Source: Leptodontidium sp. MPI-SDFR-AT-0119
Lineage: Eukaryota > Ascomycota > Leotiomycetes > Helotiales > Leptodontidiaceae
Length of the DNA stretch: 64,000 nt
Reading direction: 5' to 3'
NCBI GenBank assembly: GCA_020726505.1
Contig: JAHLEZ010000009.1
Span: 1,922,001 to 1,986,000, forward strand
In this document: piece after piece, positions 22,093-33,922 of the stretch
Position numbering within the stretch: position 1 is the first letter of the stretch
Layout of the letters: every line of letters begins with the position of its first letter
Made by a program: the position numbers and the translations under genes
Notes under the pieces: model-generated
Told to the model about the DNA's origin: nothing
Database searches by the model: none
Seen by the model: only the letters and a program-made list of their open reading frames with translations

Positions 22093-25000
22093 GTTGGTGC
22101 TTATAGTAATTATTCCTTTATTAAATTTAAGAGCGTGGTTTGTCGTGAGCTCTTCTCGTGGCTTTGCCTTTTTTCCTGACTTTAACAGCTCCTCTTTTTC
22201 CTTAATTACAAATTCGCTGTTTGCTAGAAAGAGTGTGTCGTCGGTTTACAGACTAATAATACTGAAGCTAGTTCTATTATTGACATATATAAGACAGGGG
22301 TTAAACGTTAAGTCCTTAGTGTTGAGTCTAACCTCATAGTGCTTATACTAAGTGTTAAACTAATAGTTTCTTGACTCTAATACTTTATATAGCGGCTTTC
22401 TAACACGGAAGAAGCAGCCTTCCTATTAAAGTACGCCTTTTAGTACTCGGACGTAGATTTCTCGGATAAGCTTTATATTTGACTGTGTGTAGACTTAAGT
22501 TATGTCCCGTAAGTAAAGCTTATACTCCGGGAACATCGCTACTAAGTAAAGTAAGATTCTCTAGCTTATACGTTGAATTGTTAGTGATTGAGTTAGTATA
22601 GTCGTCTTTCCTTCGTCGTTATATACTTAGATAACAAGTCTTGATTTTTCATAAGTATTTAGTGTGCTTACGTCCTTGACTTCGTGGACAAAGCGTGAGT
22701 TAAATATTCTCGTACCGACGGGGATGTCGCAGTAGTTTACGAACTCAAAGGTCTAGTTGTCGATTAGTCCGTCGATCTCCTTTTGTCGCAAATACTCGTA
22801 ATTTGGCTCTCCGTTGACATATATAGTAGTATCGTGCCGTACGGCACGTGGTTTGCCTCTGCGTCGAACAGGTGCAAGAGTCGCATCTAGTAGTGTAACA
22901 TCGTTAGCTAGCTTTAGCTGTAGTTCCTAGCGATTCTCTTATGTTAGCTCGGTGTTATTTTGTAGTTTATACTACTCCTTATATATTAGTTCTACGTCGT
23001 TTTACTCTTGTGTCTCTTACAGGAATAGTCGCACAAATATTAAGCGTAAAGTTACGGCTTTGTCGTTAACCTATATAATATAATCCTCTCCTTGAGTTAC
23101 TAATAGCGTGTGTAGTCTTGTCCACTCGCCACTCTTCTTTCTGGGTCTCTTTTTATACGTTATGACTAGAGACTAAAGTAGTAGGTCCTTAACGGTTACT
23201 ATACTTAGTCCGTTACGAGTATATAATACTTTATCGACTTATAGTTGCGCATTAAGTTTCCGAGCCTCTATTATAGCTTTCTTATATACAGTGGCTTTTT
23301 CTAATATAGTCTTTAATAAAGTATCGTTTGTTGTTATACGGGGGAAGGCGCTAAACATAAGTAATATTAGTACTAGGCCGTTTAGTCTTATTATGTTATT
23401 AATAGCCTTAAGGGCTGTTTATAGTGAGCTCTCCTTTAATAGGCCTAGTGATTCTGATTTAATAATATCGTAAATACGCTTTAGAATAACGTAGTAGTGT
23501 TCCACTTGACTAATAGAATAGTGTGCCTCCGTAAGTATAAGTTTTATTGTAATTCCTAGGGAGGTGGCGTATTAGTTGAATTTGCTACTAATGAATTGTA
23601 GTCCTTAGTCGTGTACAAGTACGTTTAGTGGTCCCAAGTACGTGTCGATCTAGTATTTCTTAATCTTCTCCTATATATGTTTTACTGTCGTATTTTTAAG
23701 CTATCTTCTGGCCTAGAAACGTGTCGATTAGTCCATTATATAAACTATATTAGTGCCGTCGATTGCAGCAATGTCGATAGAAACATAGTAATTGAAGTCG
23801 GCATCGTTTCTCAAAGTAAAGCGGAATCTACTAAGTAATTTGCTGTGCTTTTGGCATTCTTTATAATACTTAGTTATATACTTTAGTACATCTATATTAA
23901 TATTATAGCCTACTTTGTCAAGGAGCTTCTAAAGGCGTTTTACTAAGGGATAGCCAAAACGCTTGTGAAGGCGGCGTATTTCTAGTTCTATAAGGTAATA
24001 TTTATTTCATTTAATTAATTCCGTGAGAAAGGTGTAAAGTGATTCGTCCTAGAGGAGCTAAGGGTAGCCAAATCATCGGATGATTAGTACTTCTTTTTGT
24101 TCGTCTTCTTTACGAAGTGTATTTGTTAAGTTATTAAAATAGAGCTTGTTTCTATCTATATCGGCAAGAGAAAGTAGAAATAGAGTCCCTATATAGAAGA
24201 CGTGGAATCGGAGCTTTCCTACTAGTGTATCGATATTAATAAAGCCAATAGAGGTAGCGTCGCCGATGCCGAATTTGACACTAATCGTCATGGATTCGTT
24301 TATTTCCGTAGGGTACAGCTTATTATAAGCCAAGTACTGGTTATAACCTATTATTGATTTACGGGCTGCGCTAGTATCGATCAGGATGCCATAGAAATCA
24401 CGTGAATAATACCTTATTTGTGTCAATTCCGTAAGTAACTTTAGTATCTTTTACTTTCTTAGCCTAGTATATAATAAGGCCTAGTTTACAAGCTTTATAA
24501 TCATAATCTCGGCCTCTTCTTATGTGATTTCTCTGTAGAACAACACTTCCGGTGAGTCTCTATTAGAGTTACATGATATAAATGTGTCACTGCCGCTAAA
24601 GGTAGCATTATCGGCGAAGAATTAGTCGTAATACTCCTCTTATGTTCTTTCACAGTCGATAATAAACTGTTAGAATCTCTTATTAAACCTTTTACTGAAC
24701 TTGCCATTGAATTTAGTACTATTCTGGCGTTTCTATGCTTCCTTCGTAGTATCTTGCTCGTGTTGTGGATGCTTTACTGACTAAGAGCCCAGCTTCTTAT
24801 ATATAATACAGTATTTCTTAGGTCTCTATTTATATTTGCCGTAGCTTGATTTGCCGTAGTTCTTATTCTTTGGTTAGTGATAATACTCACGGTTTGTAAA
24901 AAAAAGTTTCGGTCGTGTTCGCGGAGCCGTAAACGTATTCGTATATTTAAATAGAGTTCTTAAGCAAATTAATTAGCTTTGTAAGCGTCGCAAATAGTGC

Positions 25001-25584
25001 GGAACAAGTGTTTTGGCATTTAGGTAAGTCTTAGCATGCTTATATAAGCTTACTATATATGAAGTTGTCACTCTAAAGGTCGTATGTAAGGCCGTGGCGT
25101 ATATATATAAGGTCGTTTAATATTTACGTGAAGTATTCCGTAAGGCTCTTCTCTAGAGTCTTTTACTTATATACTTTAAGGCTAACTAGGTTCTATTTAG
25201 TTAGGTTTGCACGTTTAAAGCTCACATCTTTAAAGTAGTAAGAAATGGCCTTTGACATGTACGCAAATGTCTCTTTAAGGTGTATTAAGCTATTATAGTA
25301 ATACGTCTGTGTGTCTCCTCGCAGTATCGTTAGAAAGGCTTTCGCATAGTCGTCTCTGCCTATGTCGGCTCTCATGTAATAATCGTAGAAGATATTAAGC
25401 TTAATATTAAACATGTCCCCGGTGCCGGCATATTTATCTTTTATATAATATATCTTCTTTAATTATATTAGCTTTTATCTGAGCCCTTCGTATCCTTATA
25501 TAAGTAGTAGTAATAGTAACTTATTATAGTACTCGTTAGTTTACTATTATTATTGCATATTAGGGTACTACTAAGTCTTTTGTT
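22093..25584 (-). pseudogene. Copia A: gag C-terminal part, protease, integrase, RT
   Basis: Minus-strand reading. RT: TDDTLFLANSEFVIKEKEE at about 22230 (the YVDD-equivalent is .TDD) and upstream FEYVNYCDIPVGTRIF near 22750. Integrase lies around 23.0-23.9 kb. Protease region 24426-24073 is open for 117 codons and has GILIDTSAARKSIIGYNQYL, where the family has IDTGAA(R/W)KS, then LLSLADIDR. Gag piece 25414-25193 contains YYMRADIGRDDYAKAFLTIL. The segment ends exactly at the LINE target site GTCTTTTGTT and resumes at 32425. Confidence 0.82.
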
Positions 25585-25730
25585 CGTTTTTGTTCACCTT
25601 TTTCGGGACCTTTGACCCCCCTGCCTTTTAACCACAGTTGCTTCCATTCTTTAAAGAACCACTAAAACACCCCTCTCCCTTGCCCTTATACGCTGCAGGC
25701 CCTTATAAGCCTAGCTAGCGTGTAGGTGGT

Positions 25731-27290
25731 ATGGAGCCCCTTTCTGACCCCTTCGGCTCTTCAGAGCCCCCTACGCCAACGCCAATGCCAAGAGACCTAG
25801 AAGAGCTTCCGAATAGGCCTCCTTTAGGCTCCGAATCGAACGAGCCTACGCCTAGGGCCGCTAGAGGTGTACGAGACTCTAGTATCGATCCCCTTACTCA
25901 ACATACCCTCTTTCGACCCCTATTTACTAGTGCGGCTCAACAGAGCCGCACGGAGCCCGGAGCTAAGCGCGGACCACCTTCAAGTCCCCCCTTAGTACGG
26001 CATATCGATAAGAATCGTCGCTTAGCTAGCCAACCAAGCTTCCAATTCTCAACAGGTAGTAATACTACTAATACGGACGAAGCTAGTAACTTACTAGTAT
26101 TAGAGGCCAGAGACTTATTAGTTAAAGCATACTCAGCTACTCAATCAAGAAGTAAGCAAGCTAGGCTACTTGATTTACTGGAGGTATTCCGGGAATTTAC
26201 AGAGCATAGTAGAATACGTAATACGACTACGATTCTAGCCGAGCAAGTAGCTAACCTTGAGCAAGCTACTAAAAAAATCGAAATTCAAGCTCGCCAAAAT
26301 CAAATAAAGCCTCAAGCTAGTCAATTAGCTAATTCGGCTACTACGGCAAAGTCTACATAGGCGAATGTAGTAAATAACGCCAAAAACCAAGAGAATTCAG
26401 CCTAGTGGACTGATATTCGCCTTAAAGGGAATAGGCCTAAGGCTAGTAATACTAGCCCTAGCCCTAAGGAGACTACTAGTACGGGTACTAATAGTGGCAA
26501 TGGTAAGTCTGCTCTTACTAAGAGATACACCCTCTTATAGGCACGGAATGTTCAAGTAAACACTTTTTCTTCTATAACTGCGCGTAATTTACTTAATTCT
26601 GCTTTTAATAAGAAGGGAATATAAGGGCTAGTTATCTCTACTGTTTCTCTCTCTTTAAGGGGTAATATAGTAGTTACTACTACCCCTGATTTTGACGTTG
26701 AGTTCTTGATTTTAAACGAGTCAATTATTAGGGGGGTGCTTCCCGATTTGATTTCAATTAAGAGAGGAGAGCCATAGTATAAAGTCGCTATTTATAGTAT
26801 CCCTATTAGGGAGTTCGATACAGAAGAGGGACTAGATTTTAAGCTAGTAGCTGAAGAAATCCAAACCTTTAATAAAGGTTTTACCCCCGTAGGAAAGTCT
26901 TATTAGACTACTCCTAAGGAAAAACGTGACTCAGGCCTAGTACAAACAGGTACTATTGTAGTTGCTTTCCCAAGCCAAGAGCAAGCAAAAAGAGCTATAT
27001 CTAATAGGCTTTATATTACGGGTATTTCAGCTAAAGTAGTAAAATACATAAATACTCCTAGTACCTCTTAATGTACTAGATACGCTAGTTTTGGGCACTC
27101 TAAGTTCTCTGTAAAAGAGCTAAAAAGTGTATTTTATGTGCAGAAAATCATATAAGTAAGCAATATAGTTGTAATACTTGTAAATTAAATATTAAGTGTT
27201 TACACTTAAGTATAAGATATACAAATTGTAATAGTACTACTCACATGGCTAATTCTAAGCTATGTGAGGTTTACTTAACAATAAAAAATT
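25731..27290 (+). pseudogene. LINE ORF1 (gag-like)
   Basis: The first 209 codons are open (starts MEPLSDPFGSSEPPTP), with a Pro-rich N-terminus and a Gln/Ala-rich helical stretch. The reading then continues through TAG stops to a segment (about 26900-27080) with VAFPSQEQAKRAISNRLYI and a degraded zinc-knuckle start CTRYASFGHS, as in Tad ORF1 proteins. The frame is lost after about 27110. ATG choice: first ATG after a GC-rich leader free of stops. Confidence 0.75.
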
Positions 27291-27364
27291 GAAAGTAAAT
27301 AATACTAGTAGTACTAGTAGGCCTATTATAATAGACGAACTAATCACAGCTAATAATAATTAGT

Positions 27365-30300
27365 CTTAAAACACTACAAATCAATGTGAATAAGAGTCTC
27401 TTTACTACAGAGCACGTTCTCCAAGTAACTATAAAGTTAAATATATCAATTTTGGCAATTCAAGAGCCTTAGACTATTAGTAATAATATAGACGGCTTTC
27501 GTAGCGTCTTACACCCTAGTTTTAAACAAGTGCTTCCGAATTACGGCCCTCTTAAGCCTAGAGTTTTATTTTACGTATTAGACTCAATTAGTACTACTCT
27601 AATACCTAACTCACCACAAGACCCCGATTGTATTATTTTAAACTTAGTTAAGTACAAAACTCAACTAATTAATGTTTATAATACGACTCACCCAGAGTCG
27701 GAGTCCCTTAATAGTATTAAAACCTTACAAAGGATAGGTTTATTACTAGACCTACTCCTTAATAAGACGATATTATTAGGGGACTTTAATACACATCACC
27801 CGTAGTAGGACCTTATAACGCCGCCAAGCGGTAATACAGGAGTATTATTAGACTTAATTGAAAAACACTTTTTGAGCCTATTAAATACTCCAGGGGAGGG
27901 AACGTTTTATAGACCACATATAGAGGCTCCTTCTATATTAGACCTTACATTTGCTACTCAAGGAATAGTAAATCAAGTCGAAGATTGGCAAATAATGCCG
28001 GATCTAGGTTTAGATTACTTTGGGGTATTATTTACTATTACTTATACAAGTAGTAGTATTAGTACTAGTCCCTTAAAAGTCCCTCGATTTAATATAAAGA
28101 AAGTAGACTGGGAAAAATTTAATAAAAGTCTTAGTAGTTATTTTCAAGACTTTAATTATAACTTAAATTCTAAGTACACAAATCAAGAGCTCGACGACTT
28201 AGGGGAGCTATTCACTAGTAATATAATTCAAGCGGCTAAAGACTTTATTCCTAGAGCTTATAAGTCAATTACTAGTAAACCCTAGTGGAATGAGGACCTT
28301 AAAGTACTACGGAAATTAATGCAAAGATATTACTGTCTAAATAAGGTCTCAGGGTATACCCTTTATATCTAAGAACTAAAAGATACTAAAAACCTTTATT
28401 TTAATACTATTAAGGTCAAAAAAAGAAAGCATTAGAATACGTTCTTAGAAAAAGAGGATTCCCAGTCGATTTTCAAAGCTATAGCGTATACAAAAAACAA
28501 TACTAACTCTCTTATACCTAGTCTATACAATTTAGAGACTAAGGAATTAGAGTCGACTTTCTAACAAAAGTGTAATATTCTTAAAAGTACTTTATTTCCA
28601 GAACCTCCTATTTTAGCGCCTCTTAATTTAACGTCATATATAAGTAGTAATACTTAGAAATAGCCTCTTTTATCTAAGGTAGAACTTAAGGATTCTTGTA
28701 CTTCAAAGATTAAAGGTAAAACCCTTGGACTAGACTTAATTACTGAAGAGATTATAATTAAAGCTTATTTAGCTATCCTAGAAGTCTTTTTTATAATATA
28801 TTTAATACTTATAAATCAAGGGTACTACCTTAAGTGTTAGAAAGAGGCTTTGGGATTTATTCTTAAGAAACTAAAAAAACCTGATTATTCTAAACTTAAG
28901 GCATATAGAGTTATATCATTACTTAATTGCCTAGGTAAGGTTTTTAAAAGAATTCTAGCTAAGCGCCTAAGTTATTTAGCTGAAACAACTACTTTATTAC
29001 ATAATAGTTAAATCAGTAGTAGACTCAAAAAATCAACTATTGACGCAGCTTTACTTTTACAAACAGAAGTAGAGGATAATAAAGCAAATAAGCTTAAAAC
29101 TACTACTTTATTCCTTGACGTTAAGGGAGCTTTTAATCACGTTTCCAAGAATCGTCTTATTCAGGTTTTAACTCAATTGAAATTACTTACAAGTCTAATT
29201 TTGTGGATTTCGTTATTTTTAGAAAACCGTACTTTACAACTTGCCTTTAATAATAAATTAGAGGAATTCCAAATTGTAAATACAAGTATCCCTTAAGGGA
29301 GCCCTATTTCACCTATTTTATTCCTTATATATATTCGTGACTTATTTAAGTCTAAGAATATTAAGCCAATATCTTACATGGACGATTTAGCATTAATAGC
29401 CTCTTCTAAAAGCTTTAAAAAAAATGTAAGTATTTTAGAAAGAGAAGCTAGCTTATTAGTCAAATTAGGGGAAGAATATTTTATTAGCTTTAATATTGAA
29501 AAAACAGAGCTTATTTACTTCTTTGGAAGTAAGAATACCCTTAATATTACACTTCCAAATAATACTATACTAACTCCTAGTAAGCTAGTCAAATAGCTAG
29601 GAATATATTTTGATTCAAACCTTAAATTTAAGAATCATAGGTCAATTAGAGTTTCCTTTATAAAGCAAATGTTTTATCGTATAAATCGACTCTCAAATAT
29701 TACTATTGGGCTCTCCCCGTTTATAATTCGTCAATTATATATGGCTTGTGTTACTAGTGTAGCCGACTATAGTTCTATATTATAGTGGAAAATCAATTGC
29801 TCTAATAAGGCTATAATTAGACCATTTCAAGCTTTACAAAACCTAGCTACTAAGAAAATATTAGGGGTCTTTAAAACAGCACCTATAATTCCATTAGAGC
29901 TTGAAGCAGCTTACCTCCACCTAATATTAGACTAAATCATACTAGTCGACGCTATATTCTCCGCGCCCTAAAACTCAGTAAAAAACACCCTATTAGGCTC
30001 GAAGTCGAAAAGGTTATTACAGGAGCTAATGAGGAGTATAACTTACTAGGTATTCTACTTAAGTCAAATACTACTATTTCAAGCCTAGTTCATTCAATAT
30101 ATCATATGATTGACTTTAATACTTTAGAAGTAATAAGGCACTTTTATTTCCCTCTATAGGAGAGAGAAGTACCTTATATTTTTAAAATATCTAAGCTATC
30201 TAAAGAAGACGAAGCTAAGGCTCACTTACAATACTTACAAAGTATTTGTAATAGTCGGAACACCTCTATTTATACAGACGGCTCTCAGACTCCTGAAGGG

Positions 30301-32174
30301 TGCGGAGTAGGCTATGGCGTAGCTGTTTATACCAAGGTGGCCAATAAGTCAGTAAGTCAGTCGTAAGTCAGCCAAAAAAACTCAACTTACTGACTTACTT
30401 GAAAACCTCTAACTGATCGACTTTAACTGATTAACTGATAAGTTGCTGATAAGTTGAGGCTCCATTCAAATATCTAATAATACAGCACCAAAAGCACCCG
30501 TAATTTAAATAGCACCACGATTTTGCTAATTTTTTAAGCACTCTTAATGCCACAGCATCTCCCTAGATAAGCTAGAACTCTCTACAGTAGTCTGTTTAGC
30601 GCAGGACGAAAAACACGCTCACACTTAGAGCTTATGGCAGGAACAGTTAACAAATCAAAGGCTATTTAAGCTAACTAAGGCCACTCGGCCTCGTGAAGCT
30701 TCCAATACTTTATCAAGCCTAAATGGCTAATAGTTGGCTCTTGCAAACAATGCCAATGTTAGTCTCTCCTACTACTAATTGCAGGAGCTCGACGAGTTGT
30801 TGGTTGAGGCGCTGCAACGTCGAGAATAAACTTCAAATAATCAGTCTCTACAGAGGTAGCCGCTAGCGCAGGCTCTAGAGATACACGAGGTTCTCTATCG
30901 TCGATAATTATAGGTGAGGCGTGAGAAGAAGTTATTGTAGTGAGATTATTATTGAAATTAATTAAACACTTCGCGATTAAGGATCAAGAGCAAGAGCAGG
31001 ATCACGAAGTTGCGGCGTTGACCGCTTTTGGCAGTATTTAGCCAATTGAAAGCGCTATTCTAGCCAATCAGAGGCCTGGAGCACTATTAAGCGAGCCTCT
31101 TAGAACCCAAATTAGCATCCTTAACTCACCTAAACTGGCCCTATAATCGAGAATATTTATTACTTCAACTTATAAGCTACTGATAAGCTGAAGATTTTCT
31201 AGCTTACTTATTAGTAGCCCTAGCCCCAACTTATGACTTACGTCTTGGAGCTCAGCTTATTAATTCAGCTTAACTCAACTTACTTATTGGCCGCCTTGGT
31301 TTATACACATACACAAGGATATCCCCTTATGCTTACATTTACAAAAATAAGTAATTTAGGGGAGGCCGAATTAGTATATAACGGCGAGCTAGAAGCTATT
31401 ACACAAGCTATAGAATACGCTAATAGTACGGCGAAAGAAGGGGATAATTTTACAGTCTTTTCAGATAATCAAGCCGCTCTTTTAAGACTTAAAACTCCCT
31501 CAGATAACCCCGGGCAAAGTCAACAAATTAGAGCCATACTAGCGTCTAAGATTATTATTAGTCTAAAGGCTAGTATTACTTTAACTTAGGTCCTAAGTCA
31601 CTCTAATATAATTGGAAATAAAAAAGCAGATAAATTAGCTAAAATAGTTACTATATTATCTATTAATTCTAATAATACTTCTTTTACGTATTTAGAAGTT
31701 AAACTAAGTAGTCAAAAGAAGAATGAAATTAGAGCTAATATAACTCAAAATATCAATTCTCAAACCCTAAAAACGTACTCTAAAAAGTATATATACAAAA
31801 TAGCTAAAAAGCTACTTTTACCTACTAGTATTCTAAGAGAAACAACCAGCTCTTTTTACCAATTAAAACTAGGGCATAGATACTTAAAAGCCTACTTATA
31901 TAAGCTAGGGCTAGCGCCTAATAACAAGTGTAGATGTGGTAGTATTGAAACTATAGAACACTTATTACTTAGTTGTAAATACTATAAATTAGAGCGTAAA
32001 AAACTCTACTCTAGTATTAAAAACAACTTAGAAATTAGGACTATTACTATTCCCGTTTTATTATATACGCAAATTGGAATTAAAGAAATACTAGTATTAT
32101 TAAAAGAGACTAGTATATGTATAAGGAAATGGCACCAAGAGAGGCTAGGGATTAAAGAAGAAGAAGAAGATTAG
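27365..32174 (+). pseudogene. LINE ORF2: endonuclease, reverse transcriptase, RNase H
   Basis: Endonuclease 27380-28060 with ILLGDFNTHHP and LDLTFAT. RT about 28700-29640 with LDVKGAFNHVS and an intact YMDDLALIA catalytic box at 29375. RNase H starts IYTDGSQTPEGCGVGYG at 30270, is interrupted by a hAT derivative, and resumes with NGELEAITQAIEYAN and FSDNQAALLRL after 31306. The end has the C-x-C..H..C motif CRCGSIETIEHLLLSC. About a dozen stops, mostly TAG at Trp or Gln sites, make it inactive although the YMDD box is preserved. Confidence 0.88.
30333..31298 (-). mobile_element. 966-bp hAT deletion derivative inserted in the LINE RNase H
   Basis: TIRs CAAGGTGGCCAATAAGT (left) and CAAGGCGGCCAATAAGT (right, reversed) differ by one transition. 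The 8-bp TSD GTTTATAC is perfect (30325-30332 and 31299-31306), and in-silico excision rejoins the LINE RNase H (GVGYGVAVYT to HTQGYP). Minus-strand interior retains a hAT C-terminal piece near 30640-30560 (PAISSKCERVFRPALNRL, cf. the family's ERVFSSA) and an N-terminal-like piece 30960-30780. The middle of the transposase is gone. Subterminal GTCAGTAAGTCAG repeats resemble those of the 929-bp element. Confidence 0.92.
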
Positions 32175-32424
32175 GCTATTAGGCCTTAATTTGTACTTTC
32201 ATTTAGTCATTTCCTTTGTTTTTGATTTTAATTAGTTTTTGTTTTTAATTTTCTTATAAGTTATAAGGAGAATGTTCCCAAATGTACAGTCGCAGTCTAA
32301 TTCGAACTGAATTTTGTATATAATAATTAGCCACGCTAGTAGACTAGCCGTGCTACATAGTTTCTAACTAATACAGCACGTTAAAAGGGGAAAAAAAAAA
32401 AAAAAAAAAAAAAGGTCTTTTGTT

Positions 32425-33740
32425 AACTTAGTTCCCGTTACTCCTTATGTAATAGTTCTGCGTCGCTCTACTATTGTTGTTAGGGGAACAGTTCCTTTTG
32501 GTGAGTATGTGTGTTTAAATACTTTAGCTAGTTAGTACGGGGCAGGGGGCATTAATTCCTTAGAGGTGTTATATTTTATTGTTTTAGTACTAGATTTAAA
32601 AGTCGCGGTTCACGTGTCTCTTAATATAAAGGTCGAGCTTAAGTCGTTATATCCTTACGTAATAGTAAAGAGCTATAGTGATCCTTTAGTAGTTGCGTAG
32701 TTTGATTATTATCGTTCTTTAGTGACTTTTAGGAAGTTCTTTAGTTAGATAGTGTATAGTTGGCTTTCTTTATCTTCCTAAGGCGAAGGTTGAAGTATAC
32801 TAACTTAGAAGGAAGAAGCTCTTCTTATATGACTACTATCTTATTATCTTCTTATACTAGTAGGTCTTCTTTAGTTTGACATTCCTATAAAGCCTGTGCT
32901 GGCGGTTATATCGTGCTAACGTTGACTCCTCTTGATCTTAATACTCTAACTATCTTATTAAGTTTGCCCTTACGTATAATACTCTATAATTATAGGCTTC
33001 ATTTAATAAAGTCGTCCTAAAACTCCATTCGCAAGTCTTCGTCATCGTATTGTCCGTCGAAATATCTCTAGATACAGTCGTCGAAGTCGGAGTAGTCGCG
33101 CTTAGTTAGTACAGGTAACGAATATTTATCTCTTTTCTTCTTCTTAAGTAGCTCGTAAAAGTCTTTAGTTTAGGAACCTTCTCTTGACTATAGTTAGTAG
33201 AACATATTATTACTAAGTAATCTATTATTTTCTAAAGGTAGTTCGCTAGGGGGTCTATTGTATTCTGATGGAGGTTAGTCGTGTAGTCCGCTAAATAGTA
33301 GTTCGCCCTTAAAGTTGTTTGAATTGTGGCGTGATTAAGCTATGCTTAGGTAGTTAAGGTTTAGTGTATCGTAGTTGTATAAGGGTTGAGGTCTTTTGAA
33401 GTGTTATAGTAAGGTGGGGGCGGGATGTCGAATGTCGGATATCGAGTTTAATGTCGAAAATCGGTGTTTTTGCGTAATCGTCGCGCGCGTCGGTCTCTTT
33501 ATACGATTGCAAGTGTAAGGAGTGGTTTAGTGAGTTGTTTTTGCCAGTTTTTATTATTTAATTTAATTCTAAAGGTCCTTACTAATACAATATTATCCTG
33601 ATGCCCGCGTGAAGTAAGTAAGAATCGTTAGCTAAACCTGGGGTCGGTTTGCCTTTACGAATTCAGTTAATATAGTATCTCCCGATTCCTGCGTAAGGCT
33701 ATCGTAGTAGTAAGTTCAAAGTACTACCCTCATAGTGTTT
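32425..33740 (-). pseudogene. Copia A 5' region and gag N-terminus
   Basis: Minus-strand continuation of Copia A between the LINE and the 5' LTR fragment. Dense stops. A gag-like charged stretch can be glimpsed around 33300-33000, but no motif is decisive. The assignment rests on position: it is bounded by the LINE TSD on one side and the inner edge of the LTR (TGTCGTACAGG at 33741) on the other. Confidence 0.6.
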
Positions 33741-33922
33741 TGTCGTACAGGCACGGGCTGATGCTTGGTTAGTTGTGCGCTATGCTAGTTTTGGATTCTG
33801 CCAGCGTATACCGCTTTTAGGAGAACAACGTGTTCCCCTGAATTCCTTATGTATTCTAGATAATAATAAAGCACTTCAATTTAACTTACGTTAATCGTAA
33901 GGCTCTACTCCACTTTTGTACT
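33741..33922 (-). repeat. Copia A 5' LTR fragment
   Basis: 182 bp aligned without gaps to 47294-47475. The LTR homology stops at about 33922, where it meets DNA assigned to a second Copia element. Confidence 0.8.

Larger units (their letters stand above)
25585..32414 (+). mobile_element. Tad-type LINE retrotransposon inserted in Copia A
   Basis: Non-LTR element with a 10-bp TSD GTCTTTTGTT (25575-25584 and 32415-32424) and a 23-A tail (32391-32413). Without the 966-bp hAT insertion it is about 5.86 kb. Two coding regions follow each other: ORF1 (25731 onward) and ORF2 with AP-endonuclease, RT, RNase H and a terminal Cys/His motif. Many TAG stops lie at Trp/Gln positions. Both ends being present suggests full-length insertion before decay. 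Confidence 0.93.
12655..33922 (-). mobile_element. Copia element A, minus strand, split by a Gypsy and a LINE
   Basis: Composite Ty1/Copia retrotransposon. Its 3' LTR fragment is 12655-12929 and its 5' LTR fragment 33741-33922; both match different halves of the complete LTR copy at 47294-47832. Removing Gypsy 1 (13773-22087) and the LINE (25585-32414), with one TSD copy each, leaves about 5.65 kb between the LTR pieces, a normal Copia interior. Order on the minus strand is gag (33.7-25.2 kb), protease (about 24.4 kb), integrase and RT (about 23.8-22.1 kb, continuing at 13.77 kb) and RNase H (13.5-13.0 kb). The outer parts of both LTRs are missing. All reading frames are broken. Confidence 0.85.

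Noticed and set aside
21944..22339. 131-codon frame with hydrophobic look
   Set aside because: It runs across the Gypsy 1 3' LTR, its TSD and Copia A DNA, so it is a chance frame.
32391..32413. Poly(A) run as a processed pseudogene tail
   Set aside because: It is the tail of the LINE: a matching 10-bp TSD lies directly beside it and at the LINE 5' end.
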